From the NCBI GenBank assembly GCA_002103105.1, contig DAAY01000007.1, positions 124,001 to 188,000 on the forward strand: a stretch of 64,000 nt of DNA, in the 5' to 3' direction. Positions 15,427-24,936 of this stretch are shown here, piece by piece; positions within the stretch are counted from its first letter, which is position 1, and the number at the start of each line of letters is the position of its first letter. The translations under genes were made by a program, and so were the position numbers. Below the pieces are notes generated by a model. The model was not told where the DNA came from, ran no database searches, and saw nothing but the letters and a program-made list of their open reading frames with translations. The stretch comes from Candidatus Gastranaerophilales bacterium HUM_1 (GTDB lineage Bacteria > Cyanobacteriota > Vampirovibrionia > Gastranaerophilales > Gastranaerophilaceae).

Positions 15427-17481
15427 TTATAATTTTGTGAATTCCGAAATTGAAGGATCCAATAATCTACGACCAACATTTTCAAATGAAATAGAACAAA
15501 GAGTTTTATTTCCATACTTAATAATCTTTTCTATTACCCCTCTACCGTATCTTGGGTGAGTAACAGCATCTCCTTGAGAAAATTGAAAATCATCTTCTTC
15601 TGCAATAGGCGTATCTTGAGCTGGATATACAGGAACTACTGGGGTTTGTTCTTCAATATATGGATCTTCAACGTAAGATTCGCCCTGCATAGGTTCAGAA
15701 ATCACATCCTCAACCTCTTCTTGAGAAGCCACACTATTATCTTCAATAAAATCTAAATCATCTTCTGTTAAATCTGGAAGCTCTTCTCCTGAATCTTCTC
15801 CACTTAAATCTACAACATCATCAAAACCTAAATCATCATCTTCTTGAGGAGGGAATTCAGATGCTTCTAAATCGCCTTCTGCCAAATCATCACCTAAAAG
15901 ATTCCCAACAGGTTCAACAATATTTGATGGAGTAGTAGATACATCTTCAAAATCATCTTGAGGAACATCTGGATATTCAACCAACACATCACCTTCTGGC
16001 GATAAAACTTCTTCATCAACAGGAGAAACATCTTCTTCTGGAAGTTCTTCTTGCGGAATTTCTTCAACTTCTTGTTCTTCAACTGAAACATCCACTGGAG
16101 TATCCTCTACATCAATTTGAGAAGTTTCTGGGACAGCTTCAACTTCTGGCAATTGAGTAGAAATCAGTGTATTATCCAAGGTTTTTGATAACTCTACATC
16201 CTCAGTTGCCATCATTTCAACATTCTCTTGAACAGGAACAAACTGATATTTATCACCAAGAACATCATCTTTAGTCAAATCTAAATCCAAATCTGACATT
16301 TCGACAATAAAAGGAATACCTTGAGTTAATTTTCCAAATACAATACATTCTCCAAGATTTAATTTATTCAAAAATGTGTTATAAGCCGCAAATTCGTGTT
16401 GAGCATCCTCTGGTGCAAAAATCACAACATTTTCAGCACAAGATTTCAATTCTTTAACATATTTATAAGAATTGCTTACAATAATCGTTGTAAAAACATG
16501 ATTATTATTTATAAACCTTTTTAATAACTTTTTATCTGAATTGCCATCAGTCAACGGGCAGAAGAAATAAACATATTTTTTTATAGATTCTAAAGCCTTA
16601 TGTACAAAAACAAGAACCTCTTTTTGTAATGCTTCATTTACATCCGTCAAATTTACTATTGAGCAATTCTTTTCTTCTAATTTATGATTAAACGCAAGAA
16701 CTTCTTCTTTTGTATTCGCAAAAATATTTGAATCTCTATATTTCAAAAGTTTATTTTTTAACAATGCTAATTCTGGCATTTGAGTTTCTTTATATTGATT
16801 TGCAACAACATCTACAAAATTATCAATTGGCAAAAATTCAAAATCCAAAGTTTTAATATACTGTTGAACTGCATAAAATACATCTTGAATAACTGCTTTG
16901 GTAGAAGGGTCAACCTCTGCTAATTCATATTCAAAAATAAAATCAATCATCTCTGAATTTAGCGGAAGTTTAAAATCTTTTGCAAATTCAATACGAGAAT
17001 AATCCGCAAAATTATTATTCAAATCAACAATTACACTTTTTTCCTTCATTTGAAACAATTGTCTAATACAATTTGATATAAAAGTTGTTTTATCAGTTTC
17101 TCGTTCTGCAAAAACAGTGAAATTATGTTCAAATACAGAAATGTCCAAACTTAAAGATTCATTTTGTTGAGCTAACTGCCCAATTTTAACTGCCGTTTCT
17201 ACTGGCAACAAATCTAACAACTCCGCAGAATCTAAAAAAGAAAGTTGCGAAGCCATACTAGGAATAGAGCCATCATAGTTATCTACAATGCCATCTGGCG
17301 TAAAAGTAAATAACAATTTCGCAATCGCAAAATTATTTACATTATCCGATTTCAAGTTAACCAACTGGGCAACATATGATTTTTCAGAAGTTGCAAGAAC
17401 AATAAATTTACCTAAAATAGGATTTTCATTTTCTCCATACGATAACTTAACCAGATTATTTTTAATTTCTAATAACTTCAT
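15427..17481 (-). CDS. HerA/FtsK-like protein with decayed P-loop, acidic linker and UvrD-type Tudor tail
   Basis: 684 residues. Residues 1-120 resemble the beta-barrel that precedes HerA-type ATPase domains. The following region keeps an ATPase-like order (VIVDLNNNFADYSR), but the expected Walker A is FAERETDKTTF, lacking the glycines. Residues about 430-620 are a very acidic low-complexity linker with repeated D/E/P runs. The last 55 residues (GDAVTHPRYGRGVIEKI, then ISFENVGRRLLDP) resemble the C-terminal Tudor domain of PcrA/UvrD that contacts RNA polymerase. AGAGGG lies upstream of the ATG. Function unknown; a polymerase- or DNA-associated role is inferred. Confidence 0.65.
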   Translation of the reverse strand: MKLLEIKNNLVKLSYGENENPILGKFIVLATSEKSYVAQLVNLKSDNVNNFAIAKLLFTFTPDGIVDNYDGSIPSMASQLSFLDSAELLDLLPVETAVKIGQLAQQNESLSLDISVFEHNFTVFAERETDKTTFISNCIRQLFQMKEKSVIVDLNNNFADYSRIEFAKDFKLPLNSEMIDFIFEYELAEVDPSTKAVIQDVFYAVQQYIKTLDFEFLPIDNFVDVVANQYKETQMPELALLKNKLLKYRDSNIFANTKEEVLAFNHKLEEKNCSIVNLTDVNEALQKEVLVFVHKALESIKKYVYFFCPLTDGNSDKKLLKRFINNNHVFTTIIVSNSYKYVKELKSCAENVVIFAPEDAQHEFAAYNTFLNKLNLGECIVFGKLTQGIPFIVEMSDLDLDLTKDDVLGDKYQFVPVQENVEMMATEDVELSKTLDNTLISTQLPEVEAVPETSQIDVEDTPVDVSVEEQEVEEIPQEELPEEDVSPVDEEVLSPEGDVLVEYPDVPQDDFEDVSTTPSNIVEPVGNLLGDDLAEGDLEASEFPPQEDDDLGFDDVVDLSGEDSGEELPDLTEDDLDFIEDNSVASQEEVEDVISEPMQGESYVEDPYIEEQTPVVPVYPAQDTPIAEEDDFQFSQGDAVTHPRYGRGVIEKIIKYGNKTLCSISFENVGRRLLDPSISEFTKL

Positions 17482-17552
17482 CTATTCCCTCTCGCTCTTG
17501 TTATTACAAAAATTGTACCATGAAAAGTAAAGAAATATGTTAAAATATTAAA

Positions 17553-18125
17553 TTAATTAACATTCACAACATCTTCTAAATTGTTATATATATCAATGGT
17601 TACAGGGCATATTTTCAAATCTCTCTTGACTAAACTCTTGATTGTTTCTTTATAGCAAATGAGCATGGCTTTATTCAACCCATCAACAGAATTCAAAACA
17701 TCACGGACTTCTTCTAAATAGTCCTTATTTCTAGTTTTTGGTTCAACCTTATCAGCTAAAAAGATTATTTTCTCAAAATCTGTCATTTCAATTCGACCCA
17801 AGGTATGCCAACGAATAGCAGAAAGAATTTCTTCATCTTCGACTCCAAAATCCTTTTTCGCAATATACGCACTCACTGGAGCATGAAGGGTTTTATAATT
17901 CATCAATTCTACATCTTCAACTTCTAAATGTTCTTTGATAATCGCCATCAATTCTTCGTTTGGAAAACATTTTGCACAATCATGCAACAAACCAGCCATA
18001 TAAGCTTTTTCTTCATTCAATCCAAATTTCTTTGCTAAATCTCTTGCACATTCGGCTGTTCCAATAGAATGAATATATCTTTTTTCACTCAAATGGTCCT
18101 TCAACCATTTCATCAATTCTTCCAT
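17553..18125 (-). CDS. yqeK: HD-domain diadenosine tetraphosphatase-type hydrolase
   Basis: YqeK family, which symmetrically hydrolyses Ap4A and is encoded next to nadD in many bacteria. About 190 residues. HD-domain metal ligands: His in KRYIHSIGTAE, the HD pair in GLLHDCAK, a histidine in LHAPVSA, and a distal Asp in FLADKVEP. I prefer the start MEELMKWLKDHL, one base after the nadD stop; an ATG seven codons upstream overlapping nadD (18146) is the alternative. Neither has a strong Shine-Dalgarno, so coupling with nadD is likely. Confidence 0.9.
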   Translation of the reverse strand: MEELMKWLKDHLSEKRYIHSIGTAECARDLAKKFGLNEEKAYMAGLLHDCAKCFPNEELMAIIKEHLEVEDVELMNYKTLHAPVSAYIAKKDFGVEDEEILSAIRWHTLGRIEMTDFEKIIFLADKVEPKTRNKDYLEEVRDVLNSVDGLNKAMLICYKETIKSLVKRDLKICPVTIDIYNNLEDVVNVN

Positions 18126-18126
18126 A

Positions 18127-18717
18127 CTAATCTTTATATAATCCATTTTGCTTTATATAGTCCTCTACTTCCTTCGCTACATAACCAGATATACTTTTCC
18201 CAAGTTTTATATCATTCCTTAACTTGGTAGAAGAAATATCTTCAAAAGGTAACGGTTGAAATTCAAACTCGTAACCCTTATCTTTTAAATAATCATACTT
18301 TGAAATATCAAAGTTGTCCTCCCTAACAAAGACGATAAATTTAACTAATTTTTTCAACTTATCCGTTTCATACCATTTTTCAATATATTGAAATGCATCT
18401 GTCCCAATAAGAAAATTTATTTTCCCCTCTATAGGGAATTCTTTGTATAATTCAACGATAGTTAAATAAGTATAAGATTTTCCTTTCCTTTGAAATTCAA
18501 TATCAGAAACCTCAAATTTTGAATTATTATTCACAGCAAGTTTTGCCATCTCCAAACGATGATAAGACATATCCAAATTCAAACTCTTGTGTGGAGGATT
18601 AAAAGCAGGGATAAAAAGAATCTTATCAAAATCATATTTTGAAGCAACAAATTCAGCAACTCTTGTGTGAGCGTTGTGAATAGGATTAAATGTTCCCTGA
18701 AATACGCATAATTTCAT
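18127..18717 (-). CDS. nadD: Nicotinate-nucleotide adenylyltransferase
   Basis: Forms deamido-NAD from nicotinate mononucleotide. 196 residues; nucleotidyltransferase motifs GTFNPIHNAH (HxxH) near the N-terminus and SSTKLRNDI near the C-terminus. No Shine-Dalgarno: the ATG lies exactly six bases after a TATAAT, so transcription should start on the A of the ATG (leaderless). Upstream gene of the nadD-yqeK operon and divergent from the TPR gene. Confidence 0.95.
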   Translation of the reverse strand: MKLCVFQGTFNPIHNAHTRVAEFVASKYDFDKILFIPAFNPPHKSLNLDMSYHRLEMAKLAVNNNSKFEVSDIEFQRKGKSYTYLTIVELYKEFPIEGKINFLIGTDAFQYIEKWYETDKLKKLVKFIVFVREDNFDISKYDYLKDKGYEFEFQPLPFEDISSTKLRNDIKLGKSISGYVAKEVEDYIKQNGLYKD

Positions 18718-18723
18718 ACCCAG

Positions 18724-18729
18724 ATTATA
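18724..18729 (-). promoter_or_regulatory. nadD -10 element (leaderless promoter)
   Basis: Minus-strand TGA-TATAAT, an extended -10, is followed by six bases (CTGGGT) and the nadD ATG. The geometry puts +1 on the start codon. Confidence 0.65.
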
Positions 18730-18782
18730 TCACAAAATACAAACCCAACAGGTGATGTATCTTCTTATTTTTTCAACTGTGG

Positions 18783-18788
18783 TATAAT
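18783..18788 (+). promoter_or_regulatory. -10 element of the 590-aa TPR gene (near-leaderless)
   Basis: TGG-TATAAT, an extended -10, with nine bases to the ATG and no Shine-Dalgarno. The predicted leader is about three bases or none. No recognisable -35 (TCTTCT at the right place). Confidence 0.6.
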
Positions 18789-18797
18789 AATTTTATT

Positions 18798-20570
18798 ATG
18801 GAAGATAAAGAAATTGATAAAATATATGAGCTTATAGACTCAGAAAAACACGAAGAAGCAAAAACATTAATCGTTGAAATTCTAGACAAAGACCCTACAG
18901 ATATTGATGCTCAAAGATTACTTGCACTATGTGAAGTTAACACTGAACACTACGACAATGCAAGAAAAATTCTTGAAGATGTAATCAAATATCGTCAAGA
19001 TGATGCCCTATGCTGGTACTATTTGGGATGTTGTTATGACAATCTAGAAATGTTTACCGAAGCGAAATTTGCATACAACAAAGTTCTTGAACTCCGACCA
19101 GAATATGTTGATGCTTATAAAAGTTTAGCGATTGTTTATATCAAAATTCAAGATTTTGACAAAGCTAAAGAAATAGGTAAAAAAGGTTTGGAATACAGCC
19201 AAAAAGATGATTATTCACTATACTACATTTTAGGAACAGCTTGTATGGCTTCTAAAGATTTGGAAGGAAGTATTGAATACATCTCAAAAGCGATTGAACT
19301 TAATCCAGAAAATGTCCAATTATATAACAACCTTGGAACAACATATTTAACCTGTGGGAACCTAGACAAAGCATTTGAAGTATATGAAAAAGCTTCTGAA
19401 GTTGACCCAAAAGATTCTTTGACATACTTCAACATGGCATCTATTCTACAAGTTCAAAATAAACACAAAGAAGCATGTGAATATTTTGAAAAAGCACACG
19501 AACTTGAACCAACAGAAGATAGTTATATCGTAGCTTGGGCAATCTCAGAAGTTAAAGCTGGGAAATTCAAAGAAGCAATTGAACATTACAAATTCTTAGC
19601 TTCTTCTTACCCTCAAAAAGCTACTTACAAATACAACTTGGCTTGTTGCTACGAAGTAATTGGAGAATTTGAAATCGCAATTTCACTGCTAAAACAATTA
19701 GCAATGATGAACCCTAAAGCAACAAATATTTTGAAAAAACTTGCAGGTATTTACATGACAACTGGTCAATACCAAAATGCAAAAGAAATTTATGAAAAAA
19801 TAATTAAGCAAGGTACAACTTCATATCAATTACATTATGAATTAGCACTACTATCCGTAAAAATTGGTGACATTGACAACGCTGAACAAATTTTGAAAAA
19901 AGTTTGTAAATTAAAACCAGAATTTGCTCCTGCACATAAGGATTTGGGAGTAATTTATCTAAACAAAAGACTTTTCGATTATGCAAAAGAAGAGTTTGAA
20001 CTTGCATATCAATACGACCCAGAAAATTATGCGATTGTTTTAGAATATGCAAATTATTTGCATTCAACATCTAATTTTGAAAAAGCGGATGAAATGTATC
20101 AAAAAGCAGTTGAACTTGCACCAGAAAACCCTAACGCTTTAGCATTTTCAGCATTAAATAAAACTCATTTAAAACAAATTGATAAGGCGATGGAGCAAAT
20201 TAACAAAGCAATGAAAAAATCTTCAGATTCAGCATTTTTACTTTTTATTGCTGGAAGAATTTATTTCCTTGCAGGTGATTTTGAGAGTGCAAAAATGTAT
20301 CTGGTTAAGTCTTTTGAACTTGAAAGAATTCCAGATGTTCAAAACTTGTTAGGGCTATGTTATATGGAACTTGGCAATTACAAACAAGCAAAATCAATTT
20401 TCTCAAGCATGTTAGATAAAGCACCTTTAAACATAAATATACTATTAAATATGGCTAAATGTTGCGATAGTCTTGACGAAAAAGATGATGCATTAAAATA
20501 TGCAGAAACAATTGCAGAAAATTTTCCAGAATGCGAAGAAGCTCAAGAATTGATTAGAAAATTATCATAA
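18798..20570 (+). CDS. TPR-repeat protein (about 16 repeats)
   Basis: 590 residues made almost entirely of tetratricopeptide repeats (for example LYNNLGTTYLTCGNLDKAF; LCYMELGNYKQAKSIF), from residue 5 to the C-terminus; no signal peptide, membrane helix or enzyme domain, so a cytoplasmic scaffold. It begins MEDKEIDKIYELIDSEKHEE. The start is taken from promoter geometry because no Shine-Dalgarno is present. Followed by a good terminator. TPR proteins of this type are frequent in the window; partner unknown. Confidence 0.88.
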   Translation: MEDKEIDKIYELIDSEKHEEAKTLIVEILDKDPTDIDAQRLLALCEVNTEHYDNARKILEDVIKYRQDDALCWYYLGCCYDNLEMFTEAKFAYNKVLELRPEYVDAYKSLAIVYIKIQDFDKAKEIGKKGLEYSQKDDYSLYYILGTACMASKDLEGSIEYISKAIELNPENVQLYNNLGTTYLTCGNLDKAFEVYEKASEVDPKDSLTYFNMASILQVQNKHKEACEYFEKAHELEPTEDSYIVAWAISEVKAGKFKEAIEHYKFLASSYPQKATYKYNLACCYEVIGEFEIAISLLKQLAMMNPKATNILKKLAGIYMTTGQYQNAKEIYEKIIKQGTTSYQLHYELALLSVKIGDIDNAEQILKKVCKLKPEFAPAHKDLGVIYLNKRLFDYAKEEFELAYQYDPENYAIVLEYANYLHSTSNFEKADEMYQKAVELAPENPNALAFSALNKTHLKQIDKAMEQINKAMKKSSDSAFLLFIAGRIYFLAGDFESAKMYLVKSFELERIPDVQNLLGLCYMELGNYKQAKSIFSSMLDKAPLNINILLNMAKCCDSLDEKDDALKYAETIAENFPECEEAQELIRKLS

Positions 20571-20573
20571 TAT

Positions 20574-20604
20574 AAAAGCTCCCAATTATACTCGGGAGCT
20601 TTTT
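20574..20604. terminator. Bidirectional terminator
   Basis: AAAAGCTCCC (20574-20583) pairs with GGGAGCTTTT (20594-20603), followed by Ts; A-rich sequence on the other side lets it also serve the convergent UshA-like gene. Confidence 0.85.
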
Positions 20605-20613
20605 ATTTATTAT

Positions 20614-22326
20614 CTAATCTACAAATTCAACTCTATGGTCATCTTTAATTTCAATTGGTTGATTTAATTTTTTGATATAATCACAAGCTAATTTGTTTTT
20701 ATCCATTTCAAATTTTTGGATTACAAAATCAGGATTTTTGTTACTTTCTAAGTATCCATCACCACCAGTTGCAAAGAAATCATCCGCAGCTACTGTATAT
20801 TTTTTGTTTGGATCTGGGTTATTCACATCAATCTTATGAACTTGATTATTCTTATCTGTAAATTCAAGGTCTAACAATTCACCTTTTTTGTTTGCCTTGT
20901 ATCTCAATCCAGAAACAAGAAGAATTCCTGGTTTGTTAGAACTTTTTGTGACAGATTTCAATCCAACTTTGATAGAATCAACAATCTGTTTTTCAGTCAA
21001 ACCTAAAATCATCATATTATCTTCAAATGGAGTAATATCAGAGATTAATCTTGTATCAATTGGACCTTGAGAAAATGCCCCTCGAATATTTCCGGCATTC
21101 AAGATTGCGATATCAGTTCCGAGTTCAGACCTCATTGCATCTGCGATTAAATTACCGTGTGGGTTGTTTTCAATTAATCTTTTTTCAGGAGGTTCAACAG
21201 CCGCTTTTACTCGTCCAATAACTTCAGGTTTTCCTAAAATACTTTCAACTGAATCTTTTATGAATAACGGCCTATTATAAGCCCTTGTTTTGATTACATT
21301 GTTTTGAACTTTTTTAATAACACCTTTTTCGTCAAAATCAACATTCAAAATACCAACAGTTTCACCATCTTTTCCAGCTTGGGTAATCACTACTGGTTCG
21401 CCTGATTTTGAAGAGAATAAGTTTTCGCCTTCTTTTATTCCTTCAATCAAGTCGTGGGTATGCGCCCCAAAGATAATATCAATACCTTCTGTTTCTTGAG
21501 CTAATTTCTTATCATTTTTTATACCTTCGTGGGAAAGTACAACAATTTTATTTATACCTTGAGCTTTTAATTTATTCACTTCTTCTTGAACGATTTTTAT
21601 TGTCTCATCTGGAGTTGCAACTTTAAAATCTTTCAATGTATTATTCATCTTAACACGTTCATTCATATCAGATGGAGCAATACCAATAAGTCCGTATTTT
21701 TCACCATCTTTTTCAACAACCATTGATTTTTGAATTCGTCCATAAACAGGTGAATTTTTATCAACATCAATATTTGCAGCTAACATTTTATAACTTGCAT
21801 TATCTAACAACGCAGCCATTTTTGTAGGGTCAACAATATCTAATTCATGGTTTCCTAAAGCTGATGCAATAAAGCCACTCCAATTCAAGAATTGGTTAGC
21901 TACTTGGTTATGAGTATAATTTGCCCCTAAAATAATATCTCCAGAAGACACTTTGAATTTTGAAATATCTCCTTGTGGAGTATCTTTATAAAAATTTGTA
22001 ATTGCTTTCGGATTAGAACGATCAAATTCTTCTGTCATATTATAAATACGTTCCATATTTGTCATTTTCCCGTGAACGTCATTTATATAGAACCAACTAG
22101 TATGAGTTGTCTTTGGGTCTTTTTCAGAAGTTGTAGAAGGATTATAAACACTTCCTTCTTTTGCTCCCCAAAGAGAAGTTGTTTTTTCTGGGTAAATTGT
22201 TTGGGTATAATTTTGAGTCTGAGATGAGTTTGAATTCAATGAATTTTGATTTGGCACTTTTTCCTGTTTCGGTTGGGTTGTGCCAATATTACTTGCAGTT
22301 TGGTTAATATTTGGTACGTTAATCAT
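20614..22326 (-). CDS. 5'-nucleotidase / UshA-like metallophosphohydrolase
   Basis: 570 residues. Starts at MINVPNINQTASN with AAAGGTAGG upstream. Residues 1-85 are a disordered Asn/Gln/Ser/Thr-rich stretch rather than a signal peptide. The calcineurin-like metallophosphoesterase domain follows (INDVHG, GNHELD, LSHEG, GAHTHD), then the 5'-nucleotidase C-terminal substrate domain from about residue 370 (HGNLIADAMRSEL, NAGNIRGAF, ATGGDGY). Relatives are normally periplasmic or surface proteins degrading nucleotides or UDP-sugars. How this one would be exported, if at all, is unclear. Confidence 0.88.
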   Translation of the reverse strand: MINVPNINQTASNIGTTQPKQEKVPNQNSLNSNSSQTQNYTQTIYPEKTTSLWGAKEGSVYNPSTTSEKDPKTTHTSWFYINDVHGKMTNMERIYNMTEEFDRSNPKAITNFYKDTPQGDISKFKVSSGDIILGANYTHNQVANQFLNWSGFIASALGNHELDIVDPTKMAALLDNASYKMLAANIDVDKNSPVYGRIQKSMVVEKDGEKYGLIGIAPSDMNERVKMNNTLKDFKVATPDETIKIVQEEVNKLKAQGINKIVVLSHEGIKNDKKLAQETEGIDIIFGAHTHDLIEGIKEGENLFSSKSGEPVVITQAGKDGETVGILNVDFDEKGVIKKVQNNVIKTRAYNRPLFIKDSVESILGKPEVIGRVKAAVEPPEKRLIENNPHGNLIADAMRSELGTDIAILNAGNIRGAFSQGPIDTRLISDITPFEDNMMILGLTEKQIVDSIKVGLKSVTKSSNKPGILLVSGLRYKANKKGELLDLEFTDKNNQVHKIDVNNPDPNKKYTVAADDFFATGGDGYLESNKNPDFVIQKFEMDKNKLACDYIKKLNQPIEIKDDHRVEFVD

Positions 22327-22410
22327 GTTCCTACCTTTACACTTCAACATGATAAAACCTGCTGAAAATAAAATTTGCCTTCATAATGCTTTTTATTAAG
22401 AACTGTAAAC

Positions 22411-23901
22411 TCAAATAATTTTACTCGTCAACAACTGCTTCAAATCTCTTTCAACATCACCAAATACTGACTTCCAATCACCATGATCTGGTTGACGATA
22501 TAATTTTACACTATCATACCAATCACAATGGCTCAAATCCATATGCCAACGCCAATTGTATATATATGGCAATAATATCCAACAAGGCTTCTTCATCGCA
22601 CCTGCCAAGTGAGCCAAAGACGTATCATTACAAATTACCAAATCCATATTCTCAACAGCACCTGCAGTATCTGAAAAATTTGTAAACGTAGAACCTAAAT
22701 CAATGACATTATATTTATTTTTAATTTTTTCAAATTCGTCAGAACCTTCAAAAGTTTGACAAGAATAGAATTGAGTATTCTCCAACTCAAATAAATTGAA
22801 AAAGTCCTCAACCTTCAAAACTCTTTCCTTGTCATAAAAAGTATTACCCTGCCATTTTATTCCAATTTTAAATTTGTCATTATTAAAATACTTTTCCTTA
22901 TAATAATTAACTTTTGCAGGATTTGCTTTCATATAACCGTCATTATGATGTACAAAAACATCTTCACCTTTTTTACCCAAAACGTAAGGAATACTCAAAA
23001 ATGGGATATGGTAATCGAAATCTAAATATTTCTCAAAATCATACATTTCCATAATCTCTGCACCATAAGAATTCTCTCTGAATAATGGAGCTAATTCTTT
23101 TTGAGGTTTGAATATGACTTTTTTACACATTGAAGTTAGTTCTGGCATAAAACGATAAAGCATAATAATATCCCCAAACCCCGCTTCGTAATATGTATAT
23201 AAAACTTTATCCTTTAAGTCTTCACCATTCCATAAAGGTTTTTCTTTCATTAAGTTCGGATAAGTTTTTTCTTGCGAAACAATCGCACTATGCCGACACA
23301 AACGAGATTCAAATGATTTTAAACCATTTTCATAATCTTTTGTTTGCATTTGTGCAAGAGAAAGAAAATATGTAGATTCCCAATCTTCAGGATTTATTTC
23401 TAACGCTTTTTTATAACACTCAACAGCATCTTGAGGTCTGTTATCGTTAAAACATAGATAAGCTAAATTGAAATATGATTCGTGAGATTTTGGATTAAGT
23501 TCAACAGCCTTATAATATGCATCTTTTGCAAGTTCCCAATCATGATGATTTTTATAAGCCATAGCTAAATAAAACCAGTATTCATAACGATTAGAACATT
23601 GCGTAGTTAATTCTTTATAAAAATCAATTGCAAGCTCATAATCCCCCTTCTGGAGATAAACTCCAGCCAGATTCTCAAAATAATACAATTCTGGCTGAAT
23701 AGAAATAGCTTTTTTTATACAAACTTCGGCTTCTAAAAAATCTTTTACTTGGGAATACAAAAGACCTAACAAATCCCAGACTTCGTGATTTAAAGGTTCA
23801 TCTTTCAGTATTTCCATATACAAATCTCTTGCAGGAGTAAGCTTTCCTTGTTGATGAAAACCAAAGGCCTTATTGAATTTTTCAGATTGAATTTGTTTCA
23901 T
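22411..23901 (-). CDS. TPR protein with glycosyltransferase-9-like C-terminal domain
   Basis: 496 residues. Start at MKQIQSEKF, with GAGGA five bases upstream; a TTG four codons earlier overlaps that site. Residues 5-210 are six TPRs; residues about 225-490 have the heptosyltransferase-like (GT-B) fold found in TPR glycosyltransferases: YYEAGFGDIIMLYRF, GIKWQGN, NFSDTAGAVENMDLVICND and LAHLAGAMKKPCW. Probably transfers a sugar to envelope or protein acceptors; acceptor unknown. A paralogue with the same design lies near 53.5 kb. TGA stop. Confidence 0.82.
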   Translation of the reverse strand: MKQIQSEKFNKAFGFHQQGKLTPARDLYMEILKDEPLNHEVWDLLGLLYSQVKDFLEAEVCIKKAISIQPELYYFENLAGVYLQKGDYELAIDFYKELTTQCSNRYEYWFYLAMAYKNHHDWELAKDAYYKAVELNPKSHESYFNLAYLCFNDNRPQDAVECYKKALEINPEDWESTYFLSLAQMQTKDYENGLKSFESRLCRHSAIVSQEKTYPNLMKEKPLWNGEDLKDKVLYTYYEAGFGDIIMLYRFMPELTSMCKKVIFKPQKELAPLFRENSYGAEIMEMYDFEKYLDFDYHIPFLSIPYVLGKKGEDVFVHHNDGYMKANPAKVNYYKEKYFNNDKFKIGIKWQGNTFYDKERVLKVEDFFNLFELENTQFYSCQTFEGSDEFEKIKNKYNVIDLGSTFTNFSDTAGAVENMDLVICNDTSLAHLAGAMKKPCWILLPYIYNWRWHMDLSHCDWYDSVKLYRQPDHGDWKSVFGDVERDLKQLLTSKII

Positions 23902-23921
23902 TTCATTCCTCAATATTATAA

Positions 23922-24926
23922 TTAAATTCCAATAAATTTAAATAAACTGCTCAAATGGAACAAGTCATATTGAAAAGCCAAACCTATCAATGTACCAACA
24001 ACTACAAGGATAGAAATAATTATTGCCGTATCTTTTTTATCTTTGTTTTTATTTAACAGAACTAGAATTCCCAAACCTCCAGATGTACACAATCCTGCAA
24101 GCAAAGAACCAAAACTAATTGTATTTTTTACAAACAAAATAGTTAACATTACAGAGATTGCACAATTTGGAATTAAACCTATCAATGAAACTAAAAATGG
24201 CTGTAATGGAGAATTCATCAAACAATATTTAGCCATTACTTCTTCAGTTCCAACTCTTGAAAGAACAAAACCCAAAACTAAAGAAATACCTAAAATAAAT
24301 CCAAAAATATTCAAAGTATGCTTTAATGGGTGTAACCAAAAATCCATCGTCTTTGTTGCATCTGCCAACTGGTGATGACAACATCCATGTTCGGAATGAA
24401 TTTCGACAGACGCTAAATGATGGTGTTGTTCAATTTCAGGTTCCTTCGCTTTATAGCCAATAAAAATATCCACCAAATATCCAGCAATTATTGCAACTAC
24501 AATTTTTATTGCAATAACAGGAATAATTATATACGCTTTATTTGGATATGTTAACAATACAGGAATAGCTTCATCAGATGTAGCTAAATATACCGCAATT
24601 AATGTTCCTCTACTTAATATTCTTCTTGTATAAATCGTACTTGCAATTACTGAGAATCCACATTGAGGAATTGATGCAAGTAAACTACCGAAAATCGGTC
24701 CGACTTTCTTCATAAAGAACACAAATAAATGTCTTTTCTTTGTAAAATATTGTTCAATAACTTCAATAATTACAAATACAATAAATAAAAATGGTAAAAT
24801 ATTTAAACTATCAATCATTGCATCTTTTGCAAATTCTGGAAGAAACCCAATCGGTTCAATCAGATGAGCTGGCAAATGACAAATAATATTAAAACAATTA
24901 GTTATTAAATTTATAAATCCGTGCAT
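23922..24926 (-). CDS. Putative metal/arsenic efflux permease (ArsP_2/DUF2899-like), copy 2
   Basis: 334 residues, 8-10 membrane helices in two inverted halves, each carrying a Pro-Gln-Cys-Gly or Pro-Asn-Cys turn (ASIPQCGFSVIAS; GLIPNCAISVML) typical of this 10-TM heavy-metal exporter family. The central loop is rich in potential metal ligands (EQHHH; HSEHGCCHH). It is the downstream member of a tandem pair with a 10-base gap; AGGATA precedes the ATG. Substrate not determinable from sequence; some relatives are annotated as manganese transporters. Confidence 0.78.
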   Translation of the reverse strand: MHGFINLITNCFNIICHLPAHLIEPIGFLPEFAKDAMIDSLNILPFLFIVFVIIEVIEQYFTKKRHLFVFFMKKVGPIFGSLLASIPQCGFSVIASTIYTRRILSRGTLIAVYLATSDEAIPVLLTYPNKAYIIIPVIAIKIVVAIIAGYLVDIFIGYKAKEPEIEQHHHLASVEIHSEHGCCHHQLADATKTMDFWLHPLKHTLNIFGFILGISLVLGFVLSRVGTEEVMAKYCLMNSPLQPFLVSLIGLIPNCAISVMLTILFVKNTISFGSLLAGLCTSGGLGILVLLNKNKDKKDTAIIISILVVVGTLIGLAFQYDLFHLSSLFKFIGI

Positions 24927-24936
24927 TTTTTATATC

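Noticed and set aside
15894..16091. Lys/Met/Leu-rich minus-strand frame within the HerA-like gene
   Set aside because: Shadow of the GAA/GAT-rich acidic linker in another frame on the same strand; composition is an artefact.
18798..20570. Internal repeats of the TPR gene as DNA repeats
   Set aside because: They are protein-level TPR repeats with diverged DNA.
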